A stretch of 7,028 nt of DNA. Origin: Verrucomicrobiota bacterium. GTDB lineage: Bacteria; Verrucomicrobiota; Verrucomicrobiia; Limisphaerales; AV2. Numbering within the stretch: position 1 is the first letter of the stretch; every line of letters begins with the position of its first letter. The notes beneath the pieces were generated by a model. It ran no database searches, was not told where the DNA came from, and worked only from the letters and a program-made list of their open reading frames with translations. The stretch covers positions 1 through 7,028 of the forward strand of contig QHOP01000529.1 of NCBI GenBank assembly GCA_003219345.1. Reading direction: 5' to 3'. Shown here one piece after another: positions 1 to 7,027 of this stretch. The translations under genes and the position numbers were made by a program.

Positions 1-1
1 C

Positions 2-2419
2 TCGAACATCATTTTTGTGGACGGCGTTCCCAAATTGGCCGACATCGGTCTGGTGGCCGACGCGAGCGAGGCGCGTTCATTCGTCGGCACGGAGGGTTTC
101 ATTCCGCCGGAAGGGCCGGGCGCAGCGCAAGCGGATCTCTACAGTTTGGGCAAGGTGCTCTACGAAATCAGCACCGGCCGGGACCGCCGCGACTTCCCCG
201 TCCTGCCCGACGATCTCGCCGAAGACGAAACAATGCTCGAACTGAACGCGGTCATCCTTAAAACTTGCAAAAACGATCTTCGCCAACGCTACCAGTCCGC
301 TGCGGAACTCGAGGCTGATCTGGCGCTCCTGCAAAGCGGCCATTCGGTGAAACGCCTGCAGGTCGTGGAGCGGCGTTTGGCGGTCGCCACCAAATTCGGC
401 TTTGCTGTCGCCGCACTGATGATCGTCGGGCTGGGCGCTTATGTGTTCCTATTCTGGCAAAAGAGGCAAATTGCGCGGGAGAAAAAAATCGCGGAGCGAC
501 TCCTCTATGTGGCGGACATGAACCTCGCCCACCAAGCATTGGAAGCGGGCAACGTTGTCCGCGCTAAGACCTTGTTGGCGGCACACGAGCCAAACGCGGG
601 CGCGGAAGATTTGCGTGGTTTTGAGTGGTTTCACGTGAAATATCTCTGCCGCGATGACCCATCGAGAGCTTTTCGGGGTCACGAAGGAGCAGTCAACGCG
701 GTGGCAGTGTCGCCAGATGGAAAGCTTGTAGCCTCAGGTAGCGCTGATCAGACCGTCAAGATATGGAACCTACAAACCGGCCAACTCGTCACCAACCTGG
801 TCGGCCATTCGGGGTCAGTCAACTGCGTGTCATTTTCATCGGACGGAATCGTGTTGGCGTCAGGAGGCAGCGATCACACCATTAATCTTTGGAGCCTCGC
901 AACGCACCAGATCATTCATGCTTTTACCAATCACACTGCGGCGGTCAACGCTCTCGCTTTCTCCCCCGACGGCAGGTGGCTGGCCTCCGGTTCAGAGGAT
1001 CACAGCCTGCGGCTATGGGATATGGTCAGCCGTCGCGAATCGGTCGCGTTCACCGATTACACGGATCGACTGAGGACCCTGTCGTTCTCCGGCGATGGTC
1101 GGCAACTGGCAACAACTGACGACTATGTAGTAAGAATCTATGATATCGTTCAGCAGCAGCAGATCACTAATTTCTTTGATCAAGCAGGCTGGATTGCTGG
1201 TATCGCCTTTTCTCCAGACGGCACGAGCCTCGCTCAGGCCCAGTTGCGTGGGGTCGTGCTGTGGGACGTAGCCGGTCAGAAGGTTATCACGAGACTGAAA
1301 GGGCACTCGGCTGGGGTTGGCTCCGTGGTTTTTTCTCCCGACGGAACAAGGTTCGCCACAGGCAGCCAGGATACGACCGTCAGGCTTTGGGACTTCGTCA
1401 GTAAGCAGACGATTACCACATTCAAGGGGCACACCGGCGCGGTGAACAGCGTGGTGTTCTCACCCGATGGCAAGACCCTGATTTCCGGCAGCGACGACCA
1501 GACAGTCAAAGCGTGGGACGTTTCCGCGCTTCGCGAGCGAGACGTGCTACGCGGGCACAAAGAAGGAGTTTACCGAATCTCATTTTCGCCGGATGACAAA
1601 ATCCTGGCTTCCGCCAGCCGCGACAACACGGCGAAATTGTGGGACGTGGAATCGGGACAGGAGTTGGCGACTCTGAGTAACCACACAGGCTTTGTGACTG
1701 GCGTGACCTTCGCGCCCGACGGCAAGACGCTGTATTCCTGCAGCGTGGACCGATCCATCCGGTCGTGGGATTTGGGCACCAGAAAGCAGACAGGTCTTTT
1801 CAGTGGCCACACCAAGCCAATCCACTGCTTGGCTCTTTCGCCGGACGGCCGCACGCTGGTTTCCGGCACGGGTTGGTGGAACGACATGCTCACGCCGAGC
1901 GAGTTGATTTTCTGGGATGTGCCGAGTGGGAAGCCGTTAACGAATATCGCTCAAGAGGTCATGATTCATTCCATCGAGTTTTTCCCCGATGGCAAGACTG
2001 TCGTCATCCATTTGGAGGAGATAGGCGATACGTTATGGGACGTAGCTTGGCGCCAAATTCTGCTGAGACTCAAAGATCGTTTTTATGTGGCCGTTTCTCC
2101 CGATGGCCGATCGCTGGCAGTGGCGGGACCAAACAATGAGATCGGGCTGTGGGATGTAGGCTCGCGCCGAATTGCCGCGACTCTCCCAAGCGATGTCACT
2201 CATTGGGCCCTGGCCTTCACTCCGGATGGAAAGAGGTTGGCCGTCAGTCATACGACGGGACAGGTGAAACTGTGGGACCTCGAGACGCGGCGGGATACCG
2301 TCACGCTCTCTGCACACGACGGGGGTGTCACTTCGGTGGTCTTCTCGCATGACGGTCAAACCCTGGCGACCTCGAGCATGGATTACACGATTCGATTGTG
2401 GCGCGCGCCTCGGCCTTGA
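2..2419 (+). CDS. Membrane-anchored Ser/Thr protein kinase with 14 WD40 repeats (5' end missing)
   Basis: The frame is open to the left edge, so the N-lobe and ATP-binding loop lie outside the window. It begins at the end of the catalytic loop (SNIIF, as in the family's HRDIKPSNI). Residues are numbered from the GTG at 17. The metal-binding DFG motif reads D9-I10-G11, followed by the activation segment GTEGFIPPE (24-32, APE equivalent) and the subdomain IX aspartate D40 in ADLYSLGKVLYE. One hydrophobic segment (about 126-147) should anchor the protein in the inner membrane, followed by a charged, probably helical stretch (148-161) and a linker (165-210) typical of Verrucomicrobiota/Planctomycetota kinases. 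From about 215 there are 14 WD40 blades, with W/Y landmarks at 250, 292, 334, 375, 416, 458, 500, 542, 584, 633, 674, 712, 753 and 795. This fits two seven-bladed propellers placed outside the membrane. Family knowledge suggests phosphorelay signalling with a ligand- or protein-binding sensor; the substrate is unknown. It ends at TGA 2417-2419 and is convergent with the next gene. Confidence 0.93.
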   Translation, partial: SNIIFVDGVPKLADIGLVADASEARSFVGTEGFIPPEGPGAAQADLYSLGKVLYEISTGRDRRDFPVLPDDLAEDETMLELNAVILKTCKNDLRQRYQSAAELEADLALLQSGHSVKRLQVVERRLAVATKFGFAVAALMIVGLGAYVFLFWQKRQIAREKKIAERLLYVADMNLAHQALEAGNVVRAKTLLAAHEPNAGAEDLRGFEWFHVKYLCRDDPSRAFRGHEGAVNAVAVSPDGKLVASGSADQTVKIWNLQTGQLVTNLVGHSGSVNCVSFSSDGIVLASGGSDHTINLWSLATHQIIHAFTNHTAAVNALAFSPDGRWLASGSEDHSLRLWDMVSRRESVAFTDYTDRLRTLSFSGDGRQLATTDDYVVRIYDIVQQQQITNFFDQAGWIAGIAFSPDGTSLAQAQLRGVVLWDVAGQKVITRLKGHSAGVGSVVFSPDGTRFATGSQDTTVRLWDFVSKQTITTFKGHTGAVNSVVFSPDGKTLISGSDDQTVKAWDVSALRERDVLRGHKEGVYRISFSPDDKILASASRDNTAKLWDVESGQELATLSNHTGFVTGVTFAPDGKTLYSCSVDRSIRSWDLGTRKQTGLFSGHTKPIHCLALSPDGRTLVSGTGWWNDMLTPSELIFWDVPSGKPLTNIAQEVMIHSIEFFPDGKTVVIHLEEIGDTLWDVAWRQILLRLKDRFYVAVSPDGRSLAVAGPNNEIGLWDVGSRRIAATLPSDVTHWALAFTPDGKRLAVSHTTGQVKLWDLETRRDTVTLSAHDGGVTSVVFSHDGQTLATSSMDYTIRLWRAPRP

Positions 2420-2441
2420 ATTAGCACATAATCGCGAATAT

Positions 2442-2456
2442 CGGACGCCTTGTCCG
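2442..2456. terminator. Weak hairpin between convergent genes
   Basis: CGGAC (2442-2446) pairs with GTCCG (2452-2456) around a 5-base loop, in the 82-bp gap between the WD40 gene and the oppositely oriented prepilin gene. No T-run follows on either strand, so it is at best a weak or Rho-assisted terminator. Confidence 0.22.
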
Positions 2457-2501
2457 GCTGCTTCAAAACCACCATAAACATTGGCCTCGACGCAGGCGTG
2501 T

Positions 2502-3288
2502 TTATTTCGGCAGACACGCTTGGAGCCGATGCAAATCCGCCTTGTCGAGATTATTGGCTGGCGGCACGCGGTAGCCGCGGAAAACCTTCGGCGCCGTCCA
2601 GCGCCAGTGCTCGGCGTGACCGTCGAGGAAGCTCAAATTGCAGCCTTGGTTGTGACGGTCCGTCGGGAGATCGGCCCAGTTGGCTTCGCTACCGTCGCCG
2701 GGTGGTATGGACGGGTTCCCAATGGCAAACAGGCCGTCGTCGATGGCTTTCTCATGTTCGTCAATGAAGGCAACCAACGTGGAAAGGGAATTGCCAGGGA
2801 AGGCGGAGAGCCGGTTCCTGTTTTGTTGGCCCGGGAGATTCTGGTCCCAAACCATTCCATAAGTCGATTCCCACCCTATCGTGCAGGCCCAGCCGGTCAG
2901 AGCGTAAGTGCGGAATCGAAGGAGCCCGCCTTGGCCAGTTACGGTCGATTTATCCGCAGGACAGTGATAGACCGAAGTCTGACCGACATCCCGAAACATG
3001 ACGCCCGCCTCGATGTTGGCGGTGTTGGTGTCTCGCTGAGCATTGCCAAGGACCCAAGAGCCCTTGAGGCTTTGTTGCACTCCACCAGGGCTGTCGACAA
3101 AGTCGGGCGGAAGGCGATCTTCGTTGTGATTGCGCAGTCGCCTTCGCCTTGCTCAACGCGGGCAAAAGGAGCGAGGCCAAGATCGCGACGATGGCGATTA
3201 CGACGAGCAGTTCGATGAGAGTAAAAGCCCGGCCCAAAGACTGTCGGATCGGAGGCATAGGAGATTTTGAACAATGGCCTGTTTTCAT
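2502..3288 (-). pseudogene. Prepilin-type H-X9-DG pseudopilin-like protein, frameshifted
   Basis: The start is ATG 3288-3286, with GGA six bases upstream. The N-terminus (MKTGHCSKSP, then R20-A21-FTLIELLVV) is a class III/type IV prepilin leader: basic stretch, cleavage site before F22, conserved Glu at mature position 5, then a hydrophobic helix and LLLPALSKAKATAQ. Alanine replaces the usual glycine at -1. The reading frame then changes at about 3130-3140. The following frame gives NHNEDRLPPDF, a VYHCPAD motif, and the H-X9-DG signature (H at about 2654, DG at about 2624-2619, in HNQGCNLSFLDG), ending in ADLHRLQACLPK and TAA 2504-2502. In this family a stretch such as 'xxCxxNLKQLxLAWxMY' normally joins AKAxAQ to DNxDRLPP. 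It is absent here, so a short non-triplet deletion best explains the break. Such proteins are numerous in Verrucomicrobiota and are thought to be pseudopilin-like surface or secretion components; their exact role is unknown. An assembly error is possible. Confidence 0.82.
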
Positions 3289-3311
3289 ATTTTTTCCAAG
3301 GTCATTGTGAG
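3181..3311 (-). repeat. Direct repeat copy A: prepilin upstream region and leader
   Basis: This segment matches 5064-5195 at a constant offset of 1883 bp. I count eight mismatches over the first 125 bp, then a one-base length difference near the upstream end (GTCAT-TGTGAG versus GTCATTTGTGAG). It covers the ribosome-binding region, the ATG and about the first 36 codons of the prepilin gene. Identity stops at both ends, inside the gene and about 23 bp upstream of the ATG. Confidence 0.93.
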
Positions 3312-3347
3312 GGTTGATTTTCCAAATCGGCGAGCTTGGTGCACACT

Positions 3348-4880
3348 TCACAACTTCGCCTTGTTCCTCCGACCTCGCTGATCGTGCGGGCAAATGACCC
3401 GCACGCACTCGACGGAACTGTTCCCGAAGGCGTCAGTGCAGCGGACGGTGAGCGTATAGACGCGCCCGGAGCCGATCGGTGACCGCTCGGAGCGCAGGTT
3501 CACCGAGAGCGGACCAGTGATTTCCCAGTCGGACGCAGCGAAGTCGCCGCGGCCAGTGAGGGCTTCGCTGCTGGTGACTTCGATGATCTCGGCCGTTGGC
3601 GCGGGATCGCAGTTGTCGGTGGCGATGACGGCCACAGTCACGGGCACCAAGCGGTGGTTGGGCGGCCAGAGTTCTTTAACACTCGGCACGACGCCGATGA
3701 TCGTCGGCGGCTCGATGTCGCGCAGGTATTTCGCCAGGGCTTGGCGTCCGATGGCTGCGCCCATTTTCCCGGCCACGACCGTGGAATTGCGCCAGTGAAA
3801 CCCAGCCGCGATCCGAGCCAGGCTCGACTCGCCTGGGAAGTCCGAGAAGCGCGCATAGGTCCGCGGCTTTCCCGGCAGCGCGGGCGAAGAGATGGTGAAG
3901 GTGAATTCGTCGCCGAAGACCGAGGCCAGCACGGTTGCGCCGGCAGCGGAGATAATCGTGTGCGCGGCGGGATATTCGGGATGCGGCGGAGTGGCGGCGA
4001 GTGGGAGCCAGGCAGGGTCAGGATCGGTGGCGGGGTTCCCATCCGTGTCGGCAGCGCGAATGGCGGTGACTGGCCTCCAGAAGTTGTAGGTCAAGCGCAA
4101 TGGGTGCGCCGCCACCGCAAAGCGCGCAGCGCTGCTCAGCGTGAATCCCGGGGCCTCGGAATTATGAAACAGGGCAATGTCAGTCTGTTCCGGTGTGCGA
4201 GTGGAGCTGTTGAGGGCGCCGAGGGCTTTGATTTCGTTGAAGTCCGCCGTGTAGCTGGCGCTCTCAAGCGCCAGTGGCGGCCCGGGACGGAATTGTTCAG
4301 GTGCGGTCATGGTCCAGGGAGTAACGTATCGCCATTGCGGGAGGACGGCTGGTGCGAAGGCGGGTGGCGTCGGTACCCAGACACCCGGCCCGCTGCCCGG
4401 CGTGTACCTAACAGTCGCGGTAGAACCGTCGTTGGCGCGCAGTGCGAGAATCACGCCTGCGGCCTCGTTGCCCAGTGCGATGCCATCGGTCTTGGCCGTT
4501 CCATCAGGCATTGCCGACAGCGACCCGGCCAGGGCGGCGTCGAGGGTGAACAGTTGCGACGGATAGAGGTTGACGAGCACATGATAGGCGGCTTGGGCGG
4601 CGGCGGCTTCTGCGGAAGCGCCTGGCGCCGACAAGTGCGCGGCGTAAGGCTCGTAGCAGCCCACAACGGCGTTGACGGCATCGAACTGGGCCACGTGCGT
4701 CATGGCCAGCGAGCGCGAGGCGAAAATCGGGTTGGGATTGACAGATTTAATCACTCGGATGGCGGTGTCGTTCCAGTCGCTGATCACGTCGGCGTGAGCG
4801 CGGGGGAACAGCGCGAGCAGTCCGAGGGCGCAAAACAGGTGCGCCAGTTTGCAATAAGAGTTGGCATGGGTGGTTTTCAT
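3348..4880 (-). CDS. Secreted vanadium-haloperoxidase-like (PAP2 superfamily) protein with C-terminal Ig-like domain
   Basis: The 510-residue product opens with a Sec signal peptide (hydrophobic core 12-26, likely cleavage AHA30-D31), so it should act in the periplasm or outside the cell. The middle matches the bacterial vanadium-dependent haloperoxidase/acid phosphatase fold: FWRPVTAIR (267-275), EYPAAH (302-307, the PSGH equivalent) and ARIAAGFH (355-362, the SRxxxxxH equivalent). Oxyanion-binding R269, R356 and H362 and the acid-base H307 are present. The lysine of K-x6-RP is not: R262 occupies that spacing. The family helix usually ending in WDxKY before YNFWRP appears to be missing, so the gene may carry an in-frame deletion of about 25-30 codons and catalysis is doubtful. 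Residues 389-498 contain LWPPNH (404-409) and resemble the Ig/HYR-like tails of secreted Verrucomicrobiota proteins. The start is supported by GGAG seven bases upstream. The family oxidises halides with peroxide or cleaves phosphate esters; the substrate here is unknown. Confidence 0.85.
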   Translation of the reverse strand: MKTTHANSYCKLAHLFCALGLLALFPRAHADVISDWNDTAIRVIKSVNPNPIFASRSLAMTHVAQFDAVNAVVGCYEPYAAHLSAPGASAEAAAAQAAYHVLVNLYPSQLFTLDAALAGSLSAMPDGTAKTDGIALGNEAAGVILALRANDGSTATVRYTPGSGPGVWVPTPPAFAPAVLPQWRYVTPWTMTAPEQFRPGPPLALESASYTADFNEIKALGALNSSTRTPEQTDIALFHNSEAPGFTLSSAARFAVAAHPLRLTYNFWRPVTAIRAADTDGNPATDPDPAWLPLAATPPHPEYPAAHTIISAAGATVLASVFGDEFTFTISSPALPGKPRTYARFSDFPGESSLARIAAGFHWRNSTVVAGKMGAAIGRQALAKYLRDIEPPTIIGVVPSVKELWPPNHRLVPVTVAVIATDNCDPAPTAEIIEVTSSEALTGRGDFAASDWEITGPLSVNLRSERSPIGSGRVYTLTVRCTDAFGNSSVECVRVICPHDQRGRRNKAKL

Positions 4881-4893
4881 ATCATTTCTCCGG
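4881..4893 (-). promoter_or_regulatory. Ribosome binding site of the haloperoxidase-like gene
   Basis: On the minus strand CCGGAG is followed by AAATGAT and then ATG 4880-4878, so GGAG sits seven bases before the start. This fixes the start codon and agrees with the signal peptide beginning at once. An AT-rich stretch lies further upstream (4933-4950), but I see no convincing -35/-10 pair. Confidence 0.7.
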
Positions 4894-4957
4894 TTTGGTT
4901 GCTGTCTAAGAGGAACACGGATCGAACAAGGTGATTTTTTGAAAAAAGAGTTTTGTC

Positions 4958-5036
4958 GGTTGTTGGTTGTTGGTTGTCACCAGTCCGTAGTCAGTGGTCA
5001 GTTGTCCGCTGTCAGTGGTCGGTGGTCCGGGATCCG
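4958..5036. repeat. Degenerate tandem heptamer array
   Basis: Read on the plus strand, three units of GGTTGTT/GGTTGTC (4958-4978) are followed by a two-base phase slip. Seven units of the form (T)GGTCAG then run in strict 7-bp register from 4981 to 5029: CAGTCCG, TAGTCAG, TGGTCAG, TTGTCCG, CTGTCAG, TGGTCGG, TGGTCCG. A weaker unit, GGATCCG, follows at 5030-5036. The array lies between the haloperoxidase-like gene and the prepilin leader fragment and supplies the last codons of that fragment. Its form recalls the short tandemly repeated heptamers (STRR) described in cyanobacteria; I cannot say whether it is related. Confidence 0.82.
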
Positions 5037-5171
5037 TGGAACAAAATGGGTCGGGGACGCAAGGATCGCGATGATGGCGATCAAGACGAGCAGTTCGATG
5101 AGAGTAAAAGCCCGCTCCATAGACTGTCGGATCGGAGGCACAGGAGATTTTGAACAATGGCCTGTTTTCAT
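4998..5171 (-). pseudogene. Truncated prepilin leader fragment (57 codons)
   Basis: From ATG 5171-5169, with the same GGAAAAAAT upstream sequence as the longer prepilin gene, the frame encodes MKTGHCSKSPVPPIRQSMER, then AFTLIELLVLIAIIAILAS, then an unrelated tail (PTHFVPRIPDH...), ending at TGA 5000-4998 inside the heptamer array. Prepilin homology ends at residue 39. The rest of the hydrophobic helix region (LLLPALSKAK) and the whole H-X9-DG domain are gone. It lies just downstream of the terminator of the FG-GAP gene and about 120 bp before the haloperoxidase start. It is most likely a relic of a duplicated or deleted pseudopilin gene. A short expressed membrane peptide is possible but less likely. 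Confidence 0.78.
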
Positions 5172-5195
5172 ATTTTTTCCAAAGTCATTTGTGAG
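5064..5195 (-). repeat. Direct repeat copy B: prepilin upstream region and leader
   Basis: This is the partner of 3181-3311, in the same orientation and 1883 bp away. The coding differences are conservative (M11V, L18M, G19E, V30L, V34I). The match includes about 24 bp upstream of the ATG, so it is a DNA-level duplication and not just a conserved protein motif. Together the two copies bracket the haloperoxidase-like gene. Confidence 0.93.
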
Positions 5196-5203
5196 CGATG
5201 GTC

Positions 5204-5227
5204 AAAAACAGCAGGCGAGACGCCTGT
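5204..5227 (-). terminator. Rho-independent terminator of the FG-GAP gene
   Basis: Nine bases after the TAA at 5238-5236, the minus strand forms CAGGCG-TCT-CGCCTG (6-bp stem, 5226-5212, extendable by a G-U pair) followed by CTG and TTTTT (5208-5204). The plus strand has the same hairpin followed by CCTACTTTTT, so it could work in both directions, though no plus-strand gene is seen nearby. Confidence 0.68.
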
Positions 5228-5235
5228 CCTACTTT

Positions 5236-7027
5236 TTATTCCCCTATCGCCCGGTAGAATTGGTGCGGAGACTTCGTCGGAGCCGGATCAGGAACCGTCA
5301 TCGTGCGGTTGGTGTTGGTCAGCGTCATCCAGGGCATCCACTTCTTCAGATCACTTGAAGTCTGAATTTCATAGCGGAAACCGACTCCACCGGTGAGAAG
5401 CAAGTGGAATGAACCGTCGGACGATAGCGCTTCCGCTTGCAGTCGCGGCGGCTCGGTCATTGTCAGAAACTGTTTTACAGGCACCTCATGAAACTCCTGG
5501 ACTGTGCCCGATGGCCACTCGATCCGCAGGATGTCAACATTTGTAGCGTCGCCCAGGCCGAAGTGGGCCAGCAATGTGCTCTGGCCACCAGTGCCACCGG
5601 AAATTTGGCGTAATTGCAGTGTCGAGTTGCCCCGAATTTTTGCGGTGACGCGGATTTTTGCGCCGATCCCCGAGCGGTTGGACTGCGTGCCCACCAGCTT
5701 GACCTTCAACCAAGCGTTACTGTTGCCGTTGTTTCGGTAGAGAAAGTTGTTTTGGGCGGATACGCCGTAGCCGTTGGCCACGAAAAGATCAAGGAAACCG
5801 TCGTTGTCAAAGTCCCCCCAGGAACATCCGAAAGAGTTGCCGTCGTTTGCCGGACTGCCGGTCGTAACCTTCGTGAAGGTGCCGTCCCCGTTGTTGTGAT
5901 AAAGCGCGTTCTTCGTGACTTGGTTGACCACGAACAGGTCAACGAATCCGTCATTGTCGTAGTCGCCCCAGGCGCAAGTAGCCCAGGCCCCGAGGTCGCG
6001 GGCAAGAACTTGGACCACCGTTGGCCACAAACAAATCGAAGAACCCATCATTGTCGTAATCCGCCCAGCCGCAGCCAATCGAATTACCGCCATCGTTGAC
6101 AATCCTGCCAGCAGAAATTCGGGTGAAAGATCCGTGACCGGTGTTTCGATATACGGCGTTGTTCCCACCGTACTGACTGACGAACAAGTCGATTTGTCCG
6201 TCGTTGTCGTAGTCCCCCCAGGCCGCAACCGCCCAATCTCCGGATTCGCGGACGGGAGGACCACTCGTGATGCGGCTGAAGGTGCCATCGCCGTTGTTAC
6301 GGAAGAACCGGTTCACTGTGGGACTGGGATTGAACGTCGGGACATACAAATCCAGGTAGCCATCATTGTCGAAGTCTGCCCAAGCAGCGCCGCCAGAGGC
6401 AAATTGCCCGCTGGTGACGACGGGTCCGGTCGTGATTCTGGTGAACGAGCCATCGCCGTTATTTCGATACAACAAATCATTTCGAGAGCCGTTACCGGGC
6501 ACAAACAAATCCGGGTAACCATCGTTGTCGTAGTCTCCCCAGGCGCCGCCGTGGGAATCGGTGGCCTCGGTCACAATAATGTCCGTCGTGACCTTGGTAA
6601 AAGTGCCGTCGCCGTTGTTCCTATAAAGAAAGTTCTTTCCCAGGGGGCCTCCACCGCTGTTTGAGACGAAGAGATCCAAGTAGCCATCCCCGTCGTAATC
6701 CGCCCAGGCGCCCTGCGCCGAGCTGCCGCCGTCAGTCACGACGGGTCCGGTCGTGATTTTGGTGAACGTGGGATCGACGTCGAGCACCGCGGACTTGCTG
6801 GTCATCGACCCGGAAACATCAGCTACCACCACATCATAACCTCCCGCATTGGTCAGTTGGACGTTGGTCATGGAGAGAGAGTTGGTAATGGCCGCGGAAA
6901 TGTCTGCGCCTTGGAAGCGCCACTGGTAACTGAGCGGCGGATTGGTGCTGGTGGCGGTGATTCGGAAACTCACGTTGGCGCCGAGACTGACTGATTGATT
7001 TGTAGGTTGCCGCGTAATGATAGGTTG
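5236..7027 (-). pseudogene. Ig-like / FG-GAP propeller / ASPIC-UnbV surface protein, frameshifted and 5'-partial
   Basis: The frame is open to the right edge, so the signal peptide and any earlier domains are outside. Reading leftward, an Ig-like domain (about 7027-6780, with a PTNQSVSLGANVSF strand and a YQW motif) leads into FG-GAP/VCBS repeats. Each carries a Ca-binding DxDxDG loop and a LYRNNGDG-type turn. Loops begin near 6700, 6535, 6376, 6214, 6061, 5964 and 5814: seven in all, as expected for a seven-bladed propeller. Blades 1-5 lie in one frame, which then stops at 5951-5953. Blades 6-7 and the rest lie in another, with the switch between about 6014 and 5997. An ASPIC/UnbV domain follows (about 5722-5500, WLKVKLVG to IEWPSGTVQ). 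A C-terminal domain with YEIQTSSDLKKW and FYRAIGE then ends at TAA. Such proteins are exported and thought to bind calcium, adhesins or polysaccharide. Loop 5 to loop 6 is 97 nt, where 150-165 is normal, so a short deletion is the likely cause of the frameshift. Confidence 0.87.

Larger units (their letters stand above)
4881..5235. other. 355-bp region without an intact gene
   Basis: Between the haloperoxidase-like start and the FG-GAP stop lie, from left to right, the haloperoxidase ribosome-binding site, an AT-rich stretch with T6-G-A6 (4935-4947), the heptamer array, the truncated prepilin leader with its repeat, and the FG-GAP terminator. By position it must hold any promoter of the haloperoxidase-like gene, because that gene follows a terminator. 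I could not identify one. Confidence 0.6.

Noticed and set aside
2481..3218. A 245-codon plus-strand open frame
   Set aside because: It is antisense to the prepilin gene, whose minus-strand frames carry clear family motifs (FTLIELL leader, CPAD, H-X9-DG). The plus-strand translation resembles nothing.
3654..4934. A 426-codon plus-strand open frame
   Set aside because: It is antisense to the haloperoxidase-like gene, with Arg/Gly-rich composition typical of a shadow frame in GC-rich DNA. The minus strand has a signal peptide, ribosome-binding site and catalytic motifs.
4935..4947. T6-G-A6 stretch as a possible terminator
   Set aside because: An all-A/T stem with a one-base loop is too weak to form a stable hairpin.
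4906..5157. An 83-codon minus-strand open frame starting MFKISCASDP
   Set aside because: It is an out-of-frame reading of the prepilin leader copy B and the heptamer array. The same out-of-frame peptide start occurs at copy A (3274), as expected from the DNA repeat.
3181..5195. The haloperoxidase gene as an insertion element bounded by long repeats
   Set aside because: No transposase, terminal inverted repeats or target-site duplications are visible. The repeats are prepilin gene pieces, so simple duplication explains them better.
6134..6664. A 176-codon plus-strand frame rich in VVVV-type stretches
   Set aside because: Its repetitive hydrophobic pattern is the complement of the FG-GAP DxDxDG codons, not a real membrane protein.
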